Shown: positions 21,271 through 31,785, counted from the stretch's first letter. The stretch: DNA of 64,000 nucleotides from Aliivibrio fischeri ATCC 7744 = JCM 18803 = DSM 507 (GCF_023983475.1 NZ_CP092712.1:2232001-2296000); one strand, 5' to 3'. Made by a program: numbers and translations. Notes: a model not told the origin generated them from the sequence alone.

Positions 21271-21828
21271 TTATACTTCCATTAACTCTTTTTCTTTTAC
21301 TGCAAGTACTTCATCAATACTCTTAACTGCAGCATCTGTAAGCTTTTGAATCTCATCTTGTGCACGGCGATCATCATCTTCAGAAATCTCTTTCTCTTTA
21401 AGAAGTGCTTTCACATCACCATTAGCATCACGACGGATATTACGAACAGCTACACGGCCATTTTCAGCTTCGCCACGAACAATCTTAACTAGGTCTTTAC
21501 GACGCTCTTCTGTTAGCGGTGGAAGTGGTACACGGATTACTGTACCCGCTGACATTGGGTTTAGACCAAGATCTGACATCATGATTGCTTTTTCAACAAG
21601 ACCAGCAAGTTCTTTATCGAAAACCGTAATTGCAAGAGTACGAGAATCTTCAGCTACAACGTTAGCAACTTGATTTAGAGGTGTTTTTGCACCGTAGTAT
21701 TCAACTGAAATACCAGATAGAAGACTTGGGTGAGCACGACCTGTACGAACTTTTAACAGGTTGTTTTTCAGTGCTTCAACACTTTTTTCCATACGCTCTT
21801 GCGCATCTTTTTTAATTTCGTTAATCAC
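21271..21828 (-). CDS. frr: Ribosome recycling factor
   Basis: A 185-residue, tRNA-shaped protein that with EF-G splits post-termination ribosomes. The N-terminus ([19 protein letters not shown]), the [12 protein letters not shown] segment and the C-terminal helix ([18 protein letters not shown]) are canonical. It lies 35 bp after pyrH and is followed by a terminator. Confidence 0.97.
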   Translation of the reverse strand: MINEIKKDAQERMEKSVEALKNNLLKVRTGRAHPSLLSGISVEYYGAKTPLNQVANVVAEDSRTLAITVFDKELAGLVEKAIMMSDLGLNPMSAGTVIRVPLPPLTEERRKDLVKIVRGEAENGRVAVRNIRRDANGDVKALLKEKEISEDDDRRAQDEIQKLTDAAVKSIDEVLAVKEKELMEV

Positions 21829-21863
21829 AAGATCACCTTGATTATTTTTGATTCGTAGGAGAA

Positions 21864-22595
21864 TTATTCAGCGTTGCTGATCAGTGTGCCTTCAGTTTCA
21901 CCCATAACTACACGACGTAATGCACCAGGCTTGTTCATGTTAAATACACGAATAGGCATGTTGTGGTCACGAGCAAGAGTAAACGCTGCTAAGTCCATCA
22001 CTTTTAATTCTTTTTCAAGAACGCTGTTGTAAGACAGTTTATCATACAATTCTGCATCAGGGTTAGATACTGGATCAGCAGTAAATACACCATCTACTTT
22101 TGTTGCTTTTAAAACAACATCAGCTTCAATTTCAATACCACGTAGACATGCAGCAGAATCTGTTGTGAAGAATGGGTTACCTGTACCAGCTGAGAAAATA
22201 ACCACACGGCCTTGACGTAATTGAGCGATAGCATCAGCCCAGTTGTAATCGTCACATACACCTTTAAGAGGGATAGCTGACATTACTCGAGCATTTACGT
22301 ATGCACGGTGTAGTGCATCACGCATCGCTAAGCCATTCATTACTGTCGCTAGCATACCCATGTGATCACCTACTACACGGTTCATGCCTGCTTCTGCAAG
22401 ACCTGCACCACGGAAAAGGTTACCACCACCGATAACAACACCAACTTGAACACCAAGCTCGATCAGCTCTTTTACTTCTTGAGCCATACGATCAAGCGTT
22501 GCCGGGTCAATACCAAAACCCTCTTCGCCTTGAAGTGCTTCACCACTAAGTTTTAATAGAATACGCTGATATACTGGTTTCGGGTTCGTCGTCAT
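21864..22595 (-). CDS. pyrH: UMP kinase
   Basis: A 243-residue amino-acid-kinase-fold enzyme that phosphorylates UMP to UDP; it is hexameric and GTP-activated in relatives. Visible motifs are [13 protein letters not shown] near the N-terminus, [13 protein letters not shown], and [19 protein letters not shown]. It follows tsf after a terminator, and precedes frr. This is the usual tsf-pyrH-frr order. Confidence 0.97.
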   Translation of the reverse strand: MTTNPKPVYQRILLKLSGEALQGEEGFGIDPATLDRMAQEVKELIELGVQVGVVIGGGNLFRGAGLAEAGMNRVVGDHMGMLATVMNGLAMRDALHRAYVNARVMSAIPLKGVCDDYNWADAIAQLRQGRVVIFSAGTGNPFFTTDSAACLRGIEIEADVVLKATKVDGVFTADPVSNPDAELYDKLSYNSVLEKELKVMDLAAFTLARDHNMPIRVFNMNKPGALRRVVMGETEGTLISNAE

Positions 22596-22694
22596 GGATT
22601 TTACCTTTTCACTAGAGTTGTCAAAATAACGGTCACCATTTAGTACTGGATTATTTTCTATTAATAATTCAATAGTAAAAGGTAACAGCTATTC

Positions 22695-22723
22695 ACAAAA
22701 AGACCGCAGCATAGCCACGGTCT
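22695..22723 (-). terminator. Intrinsic terminator of tsf
   Basis: The stem AGACCG (22701-22706) / CGGTCT (22718-22723) closes an 11-nt loop with further pairing, and is followed on the minus strand by UUUUUGUG. It lies between tsf and pyrH. Confidence 0.75.
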
Positions 22724-22747
22724 CTTTCAGTTACAATACAGAAGGGA

Positions 22748-23593
22748 TTAACCTTTTTGTACTGCAGCTACTTCATCAGCAAAGCTCATTTCTGCAGCTT
22801 TCTCGATACCTTCACCAACTTCTAGACGTACGAAGTTAGATACTGAAGCGCCTTTCTCTTTAAGAATTTCAGCAACAGTTTTCTTAGGTTCCATGATGAA
22901 AGCTTGACCTGTTAGAGAAACTTCGCCCGTGAATTTCTTCATACGGCCGATAACCATTTTCTCAGCGATTTCTTGAGGTTTGCCTTCGTTCATAGCGATT
23001 TCAACTTGAACCGCTTTTTCTTTTTCTACTACGTCAGCAGGTACGTCAGATGGGTTAACGTACTCAGGCTTAGAAGCAGCAACGTGCATAGCGATGTGCT
23101 TAAGAGTTTCAGCATCGCCTTCACCAGCTACAACAACACCGATTTTCTCGCCGTGACGGTAAGAAGCTAGTGCAGAACCAGCAACGTATTGTACGCGACG
23201 GATGTTGATGTTTTCACCGATTTTAGCTACTAGAGCAACACGAGTTTCTTCGAATTGTGCTTGAAGTTCTTCAACAGTCGCTTGAGAAGCAACAGCTGCA
23301 GCAGCAACTTCTGCAGCGAATGCTGTGAAGTTAGCATCTTTAGCAACGAAATCAGTTTGACAGTTAACTTCAAGAAGAGCAGCAACGCCGTTTTCTTCTT
23401 TGATGATGATTGCGCCTTCAGCAGCAACGTTACCTGCTTTTTTAGCAGCTTTAGCAGCGCCAGATTTACGCATGTTTTCGATCGCTAGTTCGATATCAGC
23501 GTTCGCTTCAACTAGCGCTTTTTTACATTCCATCATGCCAGCGCCAGTGCGCTCACGAAGTTCTTTTACAAGAGCAGCAGTTACAGTTGCCAT
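22748..23593 (-). CDS. tsf: Elongation factor Ts
   Basis: A 281-residue guanine-nucleotide exchange factor for EF-Tu. The N-terminal UBA-like domain ([24 protein letters not shown]) includes the EF-Tu-contacting segment near residues 12-27. The TDFV motif occurs in [14 protein letters not shown] near residue 80. The ATG at 23593 ([10 protein letters not shown]) follows GAGGAA by six bases and is preferred to a TTG two codons upstream. It is co-transcribed with rpsB through an intergenic hairpin that probably reduces its expression. Confidence 0.97.
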   Translation of the reverse strand: MATVTAALVKELRERTGAGMMECKKALVEANADIELAIENMRKSGAAKAAKKAGNVAAEGAIIIKEENGVAALLEVNCQTDFVAKDANFTAFAAEVAAAAVASQATVEELQAQFEETRVALVAKIGENINIRRVQYVAGSALASYRHGEKIGVVVAGEGDAETLKHIAMHVAASKPEYVNPSDVPADVVEKEKAVQVEIAMNEGKPQEIAEKMVIGRMKKFTGEVSLTGQAFIMEPKKTVAEILKEKGASVSNFVRLEVGEGIEKAAEMSFADEVAAVQKG

Positions 23594-23629
23594 TCTCAAT
23601 TCCTCAATTTAATTGGTGGAGTTAAAAAT

Positions 23630-23651
23630 CAGGGGCCAAATTGGGCCCCTG
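23630..23651 (-). terminator. Terminator/attenuator between rpsB and tsf
   Basis: A perfect GC-rich 8-bp stem (CAGGGGCC at 23630-23637, GGCCCCTG at 23644-23651) with a 6-nt loop is followed on the minus strand by AUUUUUAA. A partially read-through terminator at this position is known for the E. coli rpsB-tsf operon; partial termination here is inferred from that precedent. Confidence 0.8.
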
Positions 23652-23726
23652 CTAACTATTTCAGTTTACTACGAAACGAAAAGACTCACTAGGAGCAAAT
23701 AATAATTTCGACGAATCGAAAAAATA

Positions 23727-24455
23727 TTATTCAGCTTCTACGAAACCGTCTTTTTCAGCTACAGCTGCAACGTCTTGGTTACGACCAGACTTAACAGCGT
23801 CAGCAGCAGCGTTCAGGTAAAGTTGGATAGCGCGGATTGCGTCATCGTTACCTGGGATAATGTAGTCAACACCGTCTGGGTTTGAGTTAGTATCAACAAC
23901 AGCAAATACTGGGATACCTAGGTTGTTTGCTTCTTTAATAGCGATGTGTTCGTGATCAGCATCGATAACAAATAACGCGTCTGGAAGACCGTTCATGTTT
24001 TTGATACCGCCTAGAGATTTCTCTAGTTTTTCCATATCACGTGTACGCATTAGCGCTTCTTTCTTAGTTAGTTTCTCAAAAGTACCGTCTTGAGATTGAA
24101 CTTCGAAGTCTTTTAGACGCTTGATAGATTGACGAACAGTTTTGTAGTTAGTAAGCATGCCACCTAACCAACGGTTGTTCACGTAGAACTGGTCGCTGTT
24201 GATTGCAGCTTCTTTAACAGCTTCAGATGCAGCGCGCTTAGTACCAACGAAAAGTACTTTACCTTTTTTGCTACCGATTTTAGCAAGTTCTGCTAAAGCT
24301 TCGTTAAACATTGGTACAGTTTGCTCTAGGTTGATGATATGAACTTTGTTACGAGCACCAAAGATGAATGGCTTCATTTTTGGGTTCCAGTAACGAGTTT
24401 GGTGACCGAAGTGAACACCAGCTTTAAGCATATCGCGCATTGATACAGTTGCCAT
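23727..24455 (-). CDS. rpsB: 30S ribosomal protein S2
   Basis: A 242-residue S2 protein. The N-terminus [25 protein letters not shown] and the segments [19 protein letters not shown] and [19 protein letters not shown] are conserved. S2 binds the 30S head-body junction and is needed for S1 binding. A long leader precedes the gene, as expected for autoregulation by S2 in gamma-proteobacteria. tsf follows, and map is encoded divergently upstream. Confidence 0.98.
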   Translation of the reverse strand: MATVSMRDMLKAGVHFGHQTRYWNPKMKPFIFGARNKVHIINLEQTVPMFNEALAELAKIGSKKGKVLFVGTKRAASEAVKEAAINSDQFYVNNRWLGGMLTNYKTVRQSIKRLKDFEVQSQDGTFEKLTKKEALMRTRDMEKLEKSLGGIKNMNGLPDALFVIDADHEHIAIKEANNLGIPVFAVVDTNSNPDGVDYIIPGNDDAIRAIQLYLNAAADAVKSGRNQDVAAVAEKDGFVEAE

Positions 24456-24646
24456 TTTGAGAATTCCTCTGTTAAATGGGGTTAAGCCTCCACATACCCC
24501 GCTGATAATCCGACTCTAATTTAAGATTAAACAATCAAAAAAATGAGCACCCCGGACTGCGTGTCGGTATGTGTGTGATTTAAAATAAAAGTATAGTTGG
24601 TATTGAGAACAACAAATTGTTCATCAATCCGGCGCGCTTTATACCA
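24456..24646 (-). promoter_or_regulatory. rpsB promoter and long 5' leader (probable S2 autoregulation site)
   Basis: On the minus strand an extended -10 (TGG followed by TATAAA, 24638-24646) is followed at once by the GC-rich discriminator GCGCGCC, the signature of a growth-rate/stringently controlled promoter. No clear -35 hexamer is seen. The predicted start near 24630 gives a leader of about 175 nt containing self-complementary segments (for example GGGGTATG...CATTT region and GGAGGCTTAACCCC) close to the ribosome-binding site. Feedback of S2 on such a conserved rpsB leader is established for E. coli; its application here is by homology of position and general form. Confidence 0.65.
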
Positions 24647-24736
24647 TAAAAACGCTGTTAAAATCCACTATTTTTCTCTTATAACTCATTTTTAAGGGAT
24701 CATTTTACTGATCTAGGTATTCCCATCACCTTATAA

Positions 24737-24765
24737 TTGAAAGATACAAGCTGCCTAGGTAAACT
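24737..24765 (+). promoter_or_regulatory. Candidate sigma-70 promoter of map
   Basis: TTGAAA (24737-24742) and TAAACT (24760-24765) are 17 bp apart, about 50 bp before the map start codon. The -35 matches consensus at five of six positions and the -10 at four. This 358-bp divergent region (24456-24814) otherwise holds the rpsB leader and promoter. Confidence 0.55.
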
Positions 24766-24814
24766 TAGAGACATTATCGTTTAATACGATTTAATTTTAG
24801 ATAGAGAAAAGCCC

Positions 24815-25642
24815 ATGTCAGTAAAGATTAAAAACGCTGCAGAAATTGAAAAAATGCGCGTAGCCGGCCAATTAGCCGCTGAAGTACTTGAAATGATTGA
24901 ACCTTATGTGAAAGCAGGGGTAACAACAGAAGAACTTGATCAAATTTGCCATAAGCACATTACTGAAGTTCAAGGCGCAATCCCTGCTCCATTAAATTAC
25001 CATGGTTTCCCTAAATCTATCTGTACATCAATTAACCACATTGTTTGTCATGGCATTCCTGCATCACAAGATGAGCAATACAATGGTTTTGTAAAACCTG
25101 CAGTATTAAAAGATGGTGACATCCTTAATATTGATATCACAGTAATCAAAGACGGTTACCACGGTGATACTTCTAAGATGTTCTTAGTTGGTGATGTAAG
25201 CCCTACAGATAAGCGTCTGTGTCTAATTGCACAAGAGAGCTTATATGTTGGTATGCGTAAAGTGAAACCAGGTGTAAAACTGGGTGAAATTGGTACTGCC
25301 ATTCAAAAATACATCAAAGGTACAACACCAAAATGTTCTATCGTACGTGATTACTGTGGGCATGGTATTGGTTCTGAATTCCATGAAGAACCACAAGTTG
25401 TTCATTACAAAAACAGCGATCGTACTGTATTAAAAGCAGGCATGACATTTACTATTGAGCCAATGATCAACTTAGGTAAATTCGGCTGTCTTCAAGACGA
25501 CAACGATGGTTGGACGGTATACACAGGCGACGGAAAAAATACCGCTCAATGGGAACACACTATTTTAGTAACCGAAACCGGTTGTGAAGTGTTAACGTTA
25601 CGTGCTGAAGAAACCATTCCTCGCCACATGAATAACAAATAA
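24815..25642 (+). CDS. map: Type I methionine aminopeptidase
   Basis: A 275-residue metalloenzyme that removes N-terminal Met from new proteins when the second residue is small. The metal ligands are visible: Asp pair in ILNIDITVIKDGYHGDTSKMF, His in GHGIGSEFHEEPQVVHY, Glu in FTIEPMINLG and Glu in TAQWEHTILVTE. The divergent map / rpsB-tsf arrangement is shared with E. coli. A terminator follows, then glnD. Confidence 0.97.
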   Translation: MSVKIKNAAEIEKMRVAGQLAAEVLEMIEPYVKAGVTTEELDQICHKHITEVQGAIPAPLNYHGFPKSICTSINHIVCHGIPASQDEQYNGFVKPAVLKDGDILNIDITVIKDGYHGDTSKMFLVGDVSPTDKRLCLIAQESLYVGMRKVKPGVKLGEIGTAIQKYIKGTTPKCSIVRDYCGHGIGSEFHEEPQVVHYKNSDRTVLKAGMTFTIEPMINLGKFGCLQDDNDGWTVYTGDGKNTAQWEHTILVTETGCEVLTLRAEETIPRHMNNK

Positions 25643-25656
25643 CAAAATCGTAAATA

Positions 25657-25685
25657 AACAGAAGGCTTCGGTCTTCTGTTTTTTT
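25657..25685 (+). terminator. Intrinsic terminator of map
   Basis: An 8-bp perfect stem (AACAGAAG at 25657-25664, CTTCTGTT at 25673-25680) with loop GCTTCGGT runs into seven T residues. It leaves only 16 bp before glnD, so glnD may depend on read-through or a promoter inside map. Confidence 0.88.
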
Positions 25686-25701
25686 ATCAGCAAGGATTGC
25701 T

Positions 25702-28323
25702 ATGAAATATCTATCCCCCCTATCCTTATCCGATACTCAACTTAATATTACCGAACTAAAGCAACAACTTACCCTTTTCTCTCAATACCAAATTAACGCT
25801 TTTCATCAACACAAAGCCGTTTCAGATTTAGTATTTGAACGATCTCACTATTTTGATCAATTACTCTCTCGACTGTGGCAATTTTTTAAATTTGATGACA
25901 TCGCAAATACATCCTTGATCGCCGTCGGTGGTTATGGACGAAGTGAACTTCATCCTCTTTCAGATATTGATATTCTCATTTTAACTGAGAACAATACCAA
26001 TGATACATTCTGCCAAAAAGTAGGAGAGTTAGTCACTCTACTTTGGGACTTAAAATTAGAAATTGGCCATAGTGTTCGTTCAATAGCAGAGTGTATAGAA
26101 ATAGGTCAGAATGATTTAACTGTGGCAACTAACTTACAAGAAGCCCGCTATATCTGTGGTAATAAAGAACTGTCCCACCAACTAAAATTAAAAATACATT
26201 CAGACAGTTTCTGGCCAAGTGAATCTTTTTATCAAGCAAAGATTGATGAGCAAAAAAAACGTCACAGCCGTTACCATGACACCACATACAACTTAGAACC
26301 TGACATAAAATCAAGTCCAGGAGGGCTAAGAGACATTCATACTCTAAGCTGGATTGCTCGACGCCACTTTGGAGCAACGTCCCTACTTGAGATGAGTCAA
26401 GCCGGTTTTTTAACTGATGCTGAATATCGCGAATTATTAGAATGCCAAGAGTTCTTATGGCGTGTTCGCTTTGCATTGCATATTGAACTGAAACGATACG
26501 ACAATCGACTCACCTTTGGTCACCAAGCTTCCGTTGCTGAGCATTTGGGTTTCATTGGTGAAGGAAATCGCGGTGTAGAGCGTATGATGAAAGAGTTCTA
26601 TCGAACTTTACGCCGTGTTGCTGAGCTAAATAGCATGCTGCTCAAAATTTTTGACCAAGCAATCCTTCATCAAGGTGAGCAAGATGATGCCATTATCATA
26701 GATGATGATTTCCAACGCCGTGGACGATTAATTGAAGCTCGAAAGCCAGCTCTATTTCAAGCTCGTCCAGACACCATATTAGACATGTTTTTATTAATGG
26801 CGAACGACTCTACCATTGACGGAGTTGCGCCTCCTACCATGCGTCAATTACGAACCGCTCGACGTCGACTTAATCGTTTTTTATGTGAGATACCTGAAGC
26901 CAAAGAAAAATTTCTACAATTAACTCAGCACCCAAATGCATTAAACAATGCCTTTAGTTCCATGCATAAATTAGGGGTTCTTTCCGCTTATTTACCTCAA
27001 TGGAGCCATATTGTAGGACAAATGCAATTTGATTTATTTCATGCTTATACGGTTGATGAGCACAGCATTCGTCTGCTTAAGCATATTAATAAATTTTCGG
27101 ATACTACAAACCGAGATAAACACCCTATCTGTTGTGAAATCTTCCCTAAAATAATGAAAAAAGAGTTACTTATCATAGCTGCCATTTTTCATGATATAGC
27201 AAAAGGCCGCGGGGGCGATCACTCTGAATTAGGTGCCGTAGATGCCTATGATTTTTGTATTAGCCATGGACTATCAAAACCGGAAGCCAATTTAGTTTCT
27301 TGGCTCGTAAAAAGCCACTTGCTCATGTCTGTTACAGCACAACGTCGTGATATTTACGATCCTGATGTAATTACTGAGTTTGCAAAACAAGTTAGAGATG
27401 AAGAACGCTTAGATTATTTAGTGTGTTTAACTGTTGCTGATATCTGTGCGACTAATCCGGATTTATGGAATAGTTGGAAACGATCACTTATCGCAGATTT
27501 ATACAATGCCACCCAGCGAGCACTGAGAAGAGGACTAGAGAACCCGCCAGACTTACGTGATCGCATTCGTCATAATCAACAAATGGCTTCTGCACAACTT
27601 CGTAGTGAAGGATTCACACAGTGGGAAGTCGATGCTTTATGGCGTCGATTTAAAGCGGATTATTTCTTACGTCATACTCATAAACAAATTGCATGGCATG
27701 CTAGCCATCTTCTTCGTCATCAAGATAAAGAAAAATCATTAATACTCATCAGTAAAAACGCCTCTCGTGGAGGAACTGAAATTTTTGTTTACAGTAAAGA
27801 TCAACCGCATCTTTTTGCAACTGTAGCAGCAGAGTTAGATAGACGTAGTATTACTATTTATGATGCTCAAGTTATGTCCAGTAAAGATGGCTATGCACTC
27901 GATACCTTTATGGTTCTTGACCAAAATGATGACCCTATTGATGAAGAACGACAACAAAGATTAATTGATCAACTTTACGACGTTAAACTAAATGACCAAG
28001 CAACGCACATTAAAACCCGTCGACCGCCACGCCAGCTTCAACATTTTAATGTGAAAACACGCATGGAGTTTTTACCAACTAAAACAGGGAAAAGGACGTT
28101 AATGGAGTTTGTTGCATTAGATACTCCAGGGTTATTAGCGACGGTTGGTGCCACATTTGCTCAATTAGGGATCAATTTACATGCCGCCAAGATCACCACA
28201 ATTGGTGAGCGAGCTGAGGATTTATTCATCCTAACATCTGACGTTGGTGGTCGCCTTGATGATGATAAACAAGCAGAACTTGAAATAGCATTAGTTAAAA
28301 ATGTGGCGAGATTAAGCTCGTAA
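25702..28323 (+). CDS. glnD: Bifunctional PII uridylyltransferase / uridylyl-removing enzyme
   Basis: An 873-residue sensor enzyme. When glutamine is low it adds UMP to Tyr51 of PII, and when glutamine is high it removes it. The nucleotidyltransferase signature GGYGRSELHPLSDIDIL lies at residues 76-92, with the metal-binding Asp pair at 88 and 90. The HD hydrolase domain is visible in AAIFHDIAKGRGGDHSELGA near residue 500. Two C-terminal ACT domains (about residues 690-770 and 800-870; ALDTPGLLATVGATFAQLGI) bind glutamine. It follows map, as in E. coli. Its substrate GlnB is at 2.8 kb. Confidence 0.97.
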   Translation: MKYLSPLSLSDTQLNITELKQQLTLFSQYQINAFHQHKAVSDLVFERSHYFDQLLSRLWQFFKFDDIANTSLIAVGGYGRSELHPLSDIDILILTENNTNDTFCQKVGELVTLLWDLKLEIGHSVRSIAECIEIGQNDLTVATNLQEARYICGNKELSHQLKLKIHSDSFWPSESFYQAKIDEQKKRHSRYHDTTYNLEPDIKSSPGGLRDIHTLSWIARRHFGATSLLEMSQAGFLTDAEYRELLECQEFLWRVRFALHIELKRYDNRLTFGHQASVAEHLGFIGEGNRGVERMMKEFYRTLRRVAELNSMLLKIFDQAILHQGEQDDAIIIDDDFQRRGRLIEARKPALFQARPDTILDMFLLMANDSTIDGVAPPTMRQLRTARRRLNRFLCEIPEAKEKFLQLTQHPNALNNAFSSMHKLGVLSAYLPQWSHIVGQMQFDLFHAYTVDEHSIRLLKHINKFSDTTNRDKHPICCEIFPKIMKKELLIIAAIFHDIAKGRGGDHSELGAVDAYDFCISHGLSKPEANLVSWLVKSHLLMSVTAQRRDIYDPDVITEFAKQVRDEERLDYLVCLTVADICATNPDLWNSWKRSLIADLYNATQRALRRGLENPPDLRDRIRHNQQMASAQLRSEGFTQWEVDALWRRFKADYFLRHTHKQIAWHASHLLRHQDKEKSLILISKNASRGGTEIFVYSKDQPHLFATVAAELDRRSITIYDAQVMSSKDGYALDTFMVLDQNDDPIDEERQQRLIDQLYDVKLNDQATHIKTRRPPRQLQHFNVKTRMEFLPTKTGKRTLMEFVALDTPGLLATVGATFAQLGINLHAAKITTIGERAEDLFILTSDVGGRLDDDKQAELEIALVKNVARLSS

Positions 28324-28345
28324 TATAAATACCTAAAAGCAATAA

Positions 28346-28370
28346 GTGGGATAGACAAGATCTATCCCAC
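28346..28370 (+). terminator. Hairpin after glnD, probable terminator
   Basis: A perfect 10-bp inverted repeat (GTGGGATAGA at 28346-28355, TCTATCCCAC at 28361-28370) with a 5-nt loop lies 22 bp after glnD. The downstream tract AACTTTCATT is only moderately T-rich, so it could also be a protective 3' hairpin. Confidence 0.6.
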
Positions 28371-28462
28371 AACTTTCATTCACAGCAGTTGTGATATCCG
28401 CTTTCATCGTTAATGCTCATTTAGAGGAATCTGATAACTATATAATAATATTGGAGTAAGCC

Positions 28463-28843
28463 ATGTACCCACACCTTGTTAGCCTTGGAATTTCTGAACC
28501 AGAAAAAATTGAACGTTATTCTCTACGACAAGAAGCTCATAAAGACATATTGAAGATCTATTTTTCTAAGCAGAAAGGTGAACTCTTCGCTAAAAGCGTA
28601 AAATTCAAATACCCTCGCCAAGTTAAAAATGTACTTGTAGATAGCGGCAGTCATCGCTATAAAGAAACAACTGAAATCAATCGAAATTTAACCCTTATCA
28701 TTGATGAATTAAACAAAATTACTCGCCCAGAAAAAGAAACACCAACCGACGTGAAAAAGAAAATTCTAAAAGATTTAAGACATTTAGAAAAAGTGGTCGC
28801 GAGCAAAATAGAAGAAATAGAAAAAGATTTAGAGAAACTTTAA
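28463..28843 (+). CDS. YaeH-like protein (UPF0325 / DUF3461)
   Basis: A 126-residue soluble, charged protein closely resembling E. coli Yae[26 protein letters not shown], then [10 protein letters not shown] and a C-terminal helical part ([21 protein letters not shown]) predicted as coiled coil. Its function is not known. The position after map-glnD matches the E. coli neighbourhood (map-glnD-dapD-yaeH), with dapD absent here. A Shine-Dalgarno-like TTGGAGTAAGCC lies before the ATG. A shared bidirectional terminator separates it from secF. Confidence 0.9.
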   Translation: MYPHLVSLGISEPEKIERYSLRQEAHKDILKIYFSKQKGELFAKSVKFKYPRQVKNVLVDSGSHRYKETTEINRNLTLIIDELNKITRPEKETPTDVKKKILKDLRHLEKVVASKIEEIEKDLEKL

Positions 28844-28860
28844 AGCTTTTAGTAGACATA

Positions 28861-28889
28861 AAAAAATGGACCATAATGGTCCATTTTTT
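28861..28889. terminator. Bidirectional terminator between yaeH and secF
   Basis: AATGGACC / GGTCCATT (28865-28872 with 28878-28885) with a 5-nt loop has six A residues before it and six T residues after it, so it can end transcription from both sides of this convergent pair. Confidence 0.9.
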
Positions 28890-28912
28890 ATTATATAGTT
28901 AACAAAATACCG

Positions 28913-29863
28913 CTAAGGCATCTGTTCAAACTCTTCTTCACCTTCTTTATCAATAGGCGTTGGCATTAAGTGTTCACGAGTGATACCTAATTTCAGAGCT
29001 AACGCTGATGCTACATAGATAGAAGAATACGTACCGATAGTGATACCTAACAGCAATGCAAGAGCAAAGCCATGGATCATAGCCCCACCTTGAGTAAATA
29101 GAGCGATAACTACAAATAGCGTCGTTGCTGATGTAATCAATGTACGGCTTAATGTTTGCGTAATCGCATCATTAATAATGTCGTTAGAATCCCCCTTACG
29201 CATTTTCAAGAAGTTTTCACGAATACGGTCAAATACAACAATGGTATCATTCAAAGAATAACCCACCACCGTTAATAGCGCCGCAATGATCGTCAAATCA
29301 ACTTCAATTTGTAAGAAAGAAAAAATACCTAACGTAATAATGATATCATGCGCCAAAGCAAGTACCGCACCAGCAGCTAAACGCCATTGGAAACGCATCG
29401 AAACATAAGCCAAGATACATAACAGAGAAACTAGGATAGCTAAACCACCCGCTTCGGTAAGTTCATCACCCACATTTGGGCCAACGAACTCAATACGACG
29501 CATCTCTACTTGCTCACCAGTACCTTCTTTAATTGCACTGATGATTTGGTTACCTAACTCTTCACCTTTTACGTTTTCACGAGGTTGAAGACGAACGATA
29601 ACATCACGTGCAGTACCAAAGTTTTGAACCGTAGCATCACCAAAACCTTTCGCTTCTAATGCACTACGGATATCTGGTAATTGTGCAGGCTGTTCAAAGC
29701 CAACTTCAATAAGTGTTCCACCCGTGAAGTCTAAGCCCCAGTTTAACCACTTTGTTGATAATGTAGCTATAGAAGCAATAATCATCAACATTGAGAAAAG
29801 GAAGGCAGCTTTAGACCAACGCATGAAGTCGATCGTTTTCTCTGCTTTCATTAATTGAAACAT
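28913..29863 (-). CDS. secF: Protein-export membrane protein SecF
   Basis: A 316-residue RND-type subunit of the SecDF accessory complex, which uses the proton-motive force to pull secreted proteins out of SecYEG. It has a first membrane span (FLFSMLMIIASIATL), a periplasmic domain starting GLDFTGGTLIEVGFEQ, and five C-terminal spans with the conserved GYSLNDTIVVFDRIREN. It starts 12 bp after secD and ends the tgt-yajC-secD-secF run. Confidence 0.97.
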   Translation of the reverse strand: MFQLMKAEKTIDFMRWSKAAFLFSMLMIIASIATLSTKWLNWGLDFTGGTLIEVGFEQPAQLPDIRSALEAKGFGDATVQNFGTARDVIVRLQPRENVKGEELGNQIISAIKEGTGEQVEMRRIEFVGPNVGDELTEAGGLAILVSLLCILAYVSMRFQWRLAAGAVLALAHDIIITLGIFSFLQIEVDLTIIAALLTVVGYSLNDTIVVFDRIRENFLKMRKGDSNDIINDAITQTLSRTLITSATTLFVVIALFTQGGAMIHGFALALLLGITIGTYSSIYVASALALKLGITREHLMPTPIDKEGEEEFEQMP

Positions 29864-29875
29864 AATAATGAGTCC

Positions 29876-31732
29876 TTAGATCGACAGCTTGTCTACGCGC
29901 TTACCGCCGTAAACTAAGTTAATCACACAACGAGTACCAACAATCGCAGTAAACATTGACGTTAAAATACCGATAGATAACGTAACAGCGAAACCTTTAA
30001 TTGCACCTGTACCAACAGCAAACAAGATAATTGCAGTAATCAGGGTTGTGATGTTCGCATCAGCAATCGTACTAAAGGCATTCGCATAACCTTGGTGAAT
30101 TGCTTGTTGTGGATTACGCCCATCACGCAACTCTTCTCGAATACGCTCGAAAATAAGTACGTTAGCATCGACCGCCATACCAACCGTTAATACGATACCG
30201 GCAATACCTGGAAGCGTCATTGTTGCACCTGGGATCATCGACATAACACCAATGATTAATACCAAGTTTGCCATTAAGGCTAGGTTTGCAACCAGACCAA
30301 AACCACGGTAATAAACCAGCGTAAAGATCATTACAGCAACCATACCCCAAATACACGCTTGAATACCCATGTCGATATTCTGTTGACCCATTGATGGACC
30401 AATCGTACGTTCTTCAACAATCGAGATAGGCGCAATTAGAGCACCAGCACGAAGTAGAAGAGCTAGGTTATGAGCTTCAGCTTGAGAGTCGATACCGGTA
30501 ATACGGAAACTACGACCAAGAGCGGATTGAATCGTTGCTTGGTTAATCACTTCTTCCGTTTTAGACAGAATAACGCGACCTTCAGGTGTACGACGACCGC
30601 TGTCTTTGTACTCTGTAAATACCGTCGCCATTAGCTTACCGATATTTTTACGAGAGAACGCAGTCATCTTGCTACCACCTTCGCTATCTAGCGAGATGTT
30701 TACTTGAGGACGACCATATTCATCAGCACTTGAGCTTGCATCTGTAATGCTTGCACCACCAAGAATAATACGTTTTTTAAGAACAACAGGACGACCATTA
30801 CGATCTTCTTTGATTTCACTACCCGCAGGAGCTCGACCGCTTGCTGCTGCAGCTAAATCCGCCTTATCATCCACTTCACGGAACTCAAGTGTCGCTGTCG
30901 CACCTAAAATTTCTTTAGCACGCGCAGTATCTTGAACACCCGGTAGCTCAACAACAATACGGCTTGCGCCTTGACGTTGAACTAATGGTTCAGCAACACC
31001 TAATTCATTAACACGGTTACGAATGATCGTGATGTTTTGCTCAACAGCGTAATTACGAATTTCTTGTAAGCGTTGCTCAGTAAACGTTGCAATTAACTTA
31101 AATTGACCGTTTGACTCTGATTCAACAAATGTCATATCACGGTGAGCATCAGATAATACTTTTTTCGCTTCAGCTAATTGCTCTTCGCTGCGAAGAACCA
31201 CTTCTACGGAATCTTTACCTGAGTCACGAATTGCGCGGTAACGGATCTTAGCTTCACGAAGATCAGTACGGAATGATTCTTCTTGCTGACCAATCAACTT
31301 GCTCATTGCTGCATCCATATCCACTTCCATTAAGAAGTGAACACCACCACGTAAATCAAGACCAAGTTTCATTGGTGCAGCACCAATAGAGGTTAACCAG
31401 TCAGGAGTTAACGGAGCAAGGTTTAATGCAACAACGTAATCTTTACCTAAAGACTCATTAATAATATCACGAGCACTGATTTGAGAATCAGTATCGTTAA
31501 ATCGAACAAGAACAGAGCCATTTTCAAATGCAATTGACTTATAATCGATGTCATTGTTCTTTAAATTTTCAGCGACAACATCCAGCGTAGAGGTTTGAAC
31601 CTCTGTACCACGGCTACCCGTGATTTGAACTGCTGGATCTTCACCATAAAGGTTTGGAAGTGCATAGAGAGCTGAGATAAGTAGTACAGAAACTACCATC
31701 AAATACTTCCATAAAGGGAAACGGTTTAGCAC
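29876..31732 (-). CDS. secD: Protein-export membrane protein SecD
   Basis: A 618-residue partner of SecF (E. coli 615). Its motifs are [16 protein letters not shown] in the first periplasmic region, [27 protein letters not shown] in the P1 domain, and the C-terminal spans with [18 protein letters not shown], which carries the acidic residue needed for proton coupling. It follows yajC after a terminator-like hairpin, so some transcripts probably end before secD. Confidence 0.97.
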   Translation of the reverse strand: MLNRFPLWKYLMVVSVLLISALYALPNLYGEDPAVQITGSRGTEVQTSTLDVVAENLKNNDIDYKSIAFENGSVLVRFNDTDSQISARDIINESLGKDYVVALNLAPLTPDWLTSIGAAPMKLGLDLRGGVHFLMEVDMDAAMSKLIGQQEESFRTDLREAKIRYRAIRDSGKDSVEVVLRSEEQLAEAKKVLSDAHRDMTFVESESNGQFKLIATFTEQRLQEIRNYAVEQNITIIRNRVNELGVAEPLVQRQGASRIVVELPGVQDTARAKEILGATATLEFREVDDKADLAAAASGRAPAGSEIKEDRNGRPVVLKKRIILGGASITDASSSADEYGRPQVNISLDSEGGSKMTAFSRKNIGKLMATVFTEYKDSGRRTPEGRVILSKTEEVINQATIQSALGRSFRITGIDSQAEAHNLALLLRAGALIAPISIVEERTIGPSMGQQNIDMGIQACIWGMVAVMIFTLVYYRGFGLVANLALMANLVLIIGVMSMIPGATMTLPGIAGIVLTVGMAVDANVLIFERIREELRDGRNPQQAIHQGYANAFSTIADANITTLITAIILFAVGTGAIKGFAVTLSIGILTSMFTAIVGTRCVINLVYGGKRVDKLSI

Positions 31733-31749
31733 AGCGATGTCCTTAACGA

Positions 31750-31779
31750 AAAATACCCCCTAACCGAAGTTAGAGGGTA
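31750..31779 (-). terminator. Terminator-like hairpin between yajC and secD
   Basis: An 11-bp stem with one mismatch (TACCCCCTAAC at 31754-31764, GTTAGAGGGTA at 31769-31779) and a CGAA/UUCG tetraloop is followed on the minus strand by UUUUUCG. UUCG loops and the U-run are typical of intrinsic terminators. Confidence 0.75.
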
Positions 31780-31785
31780 CAGTTT

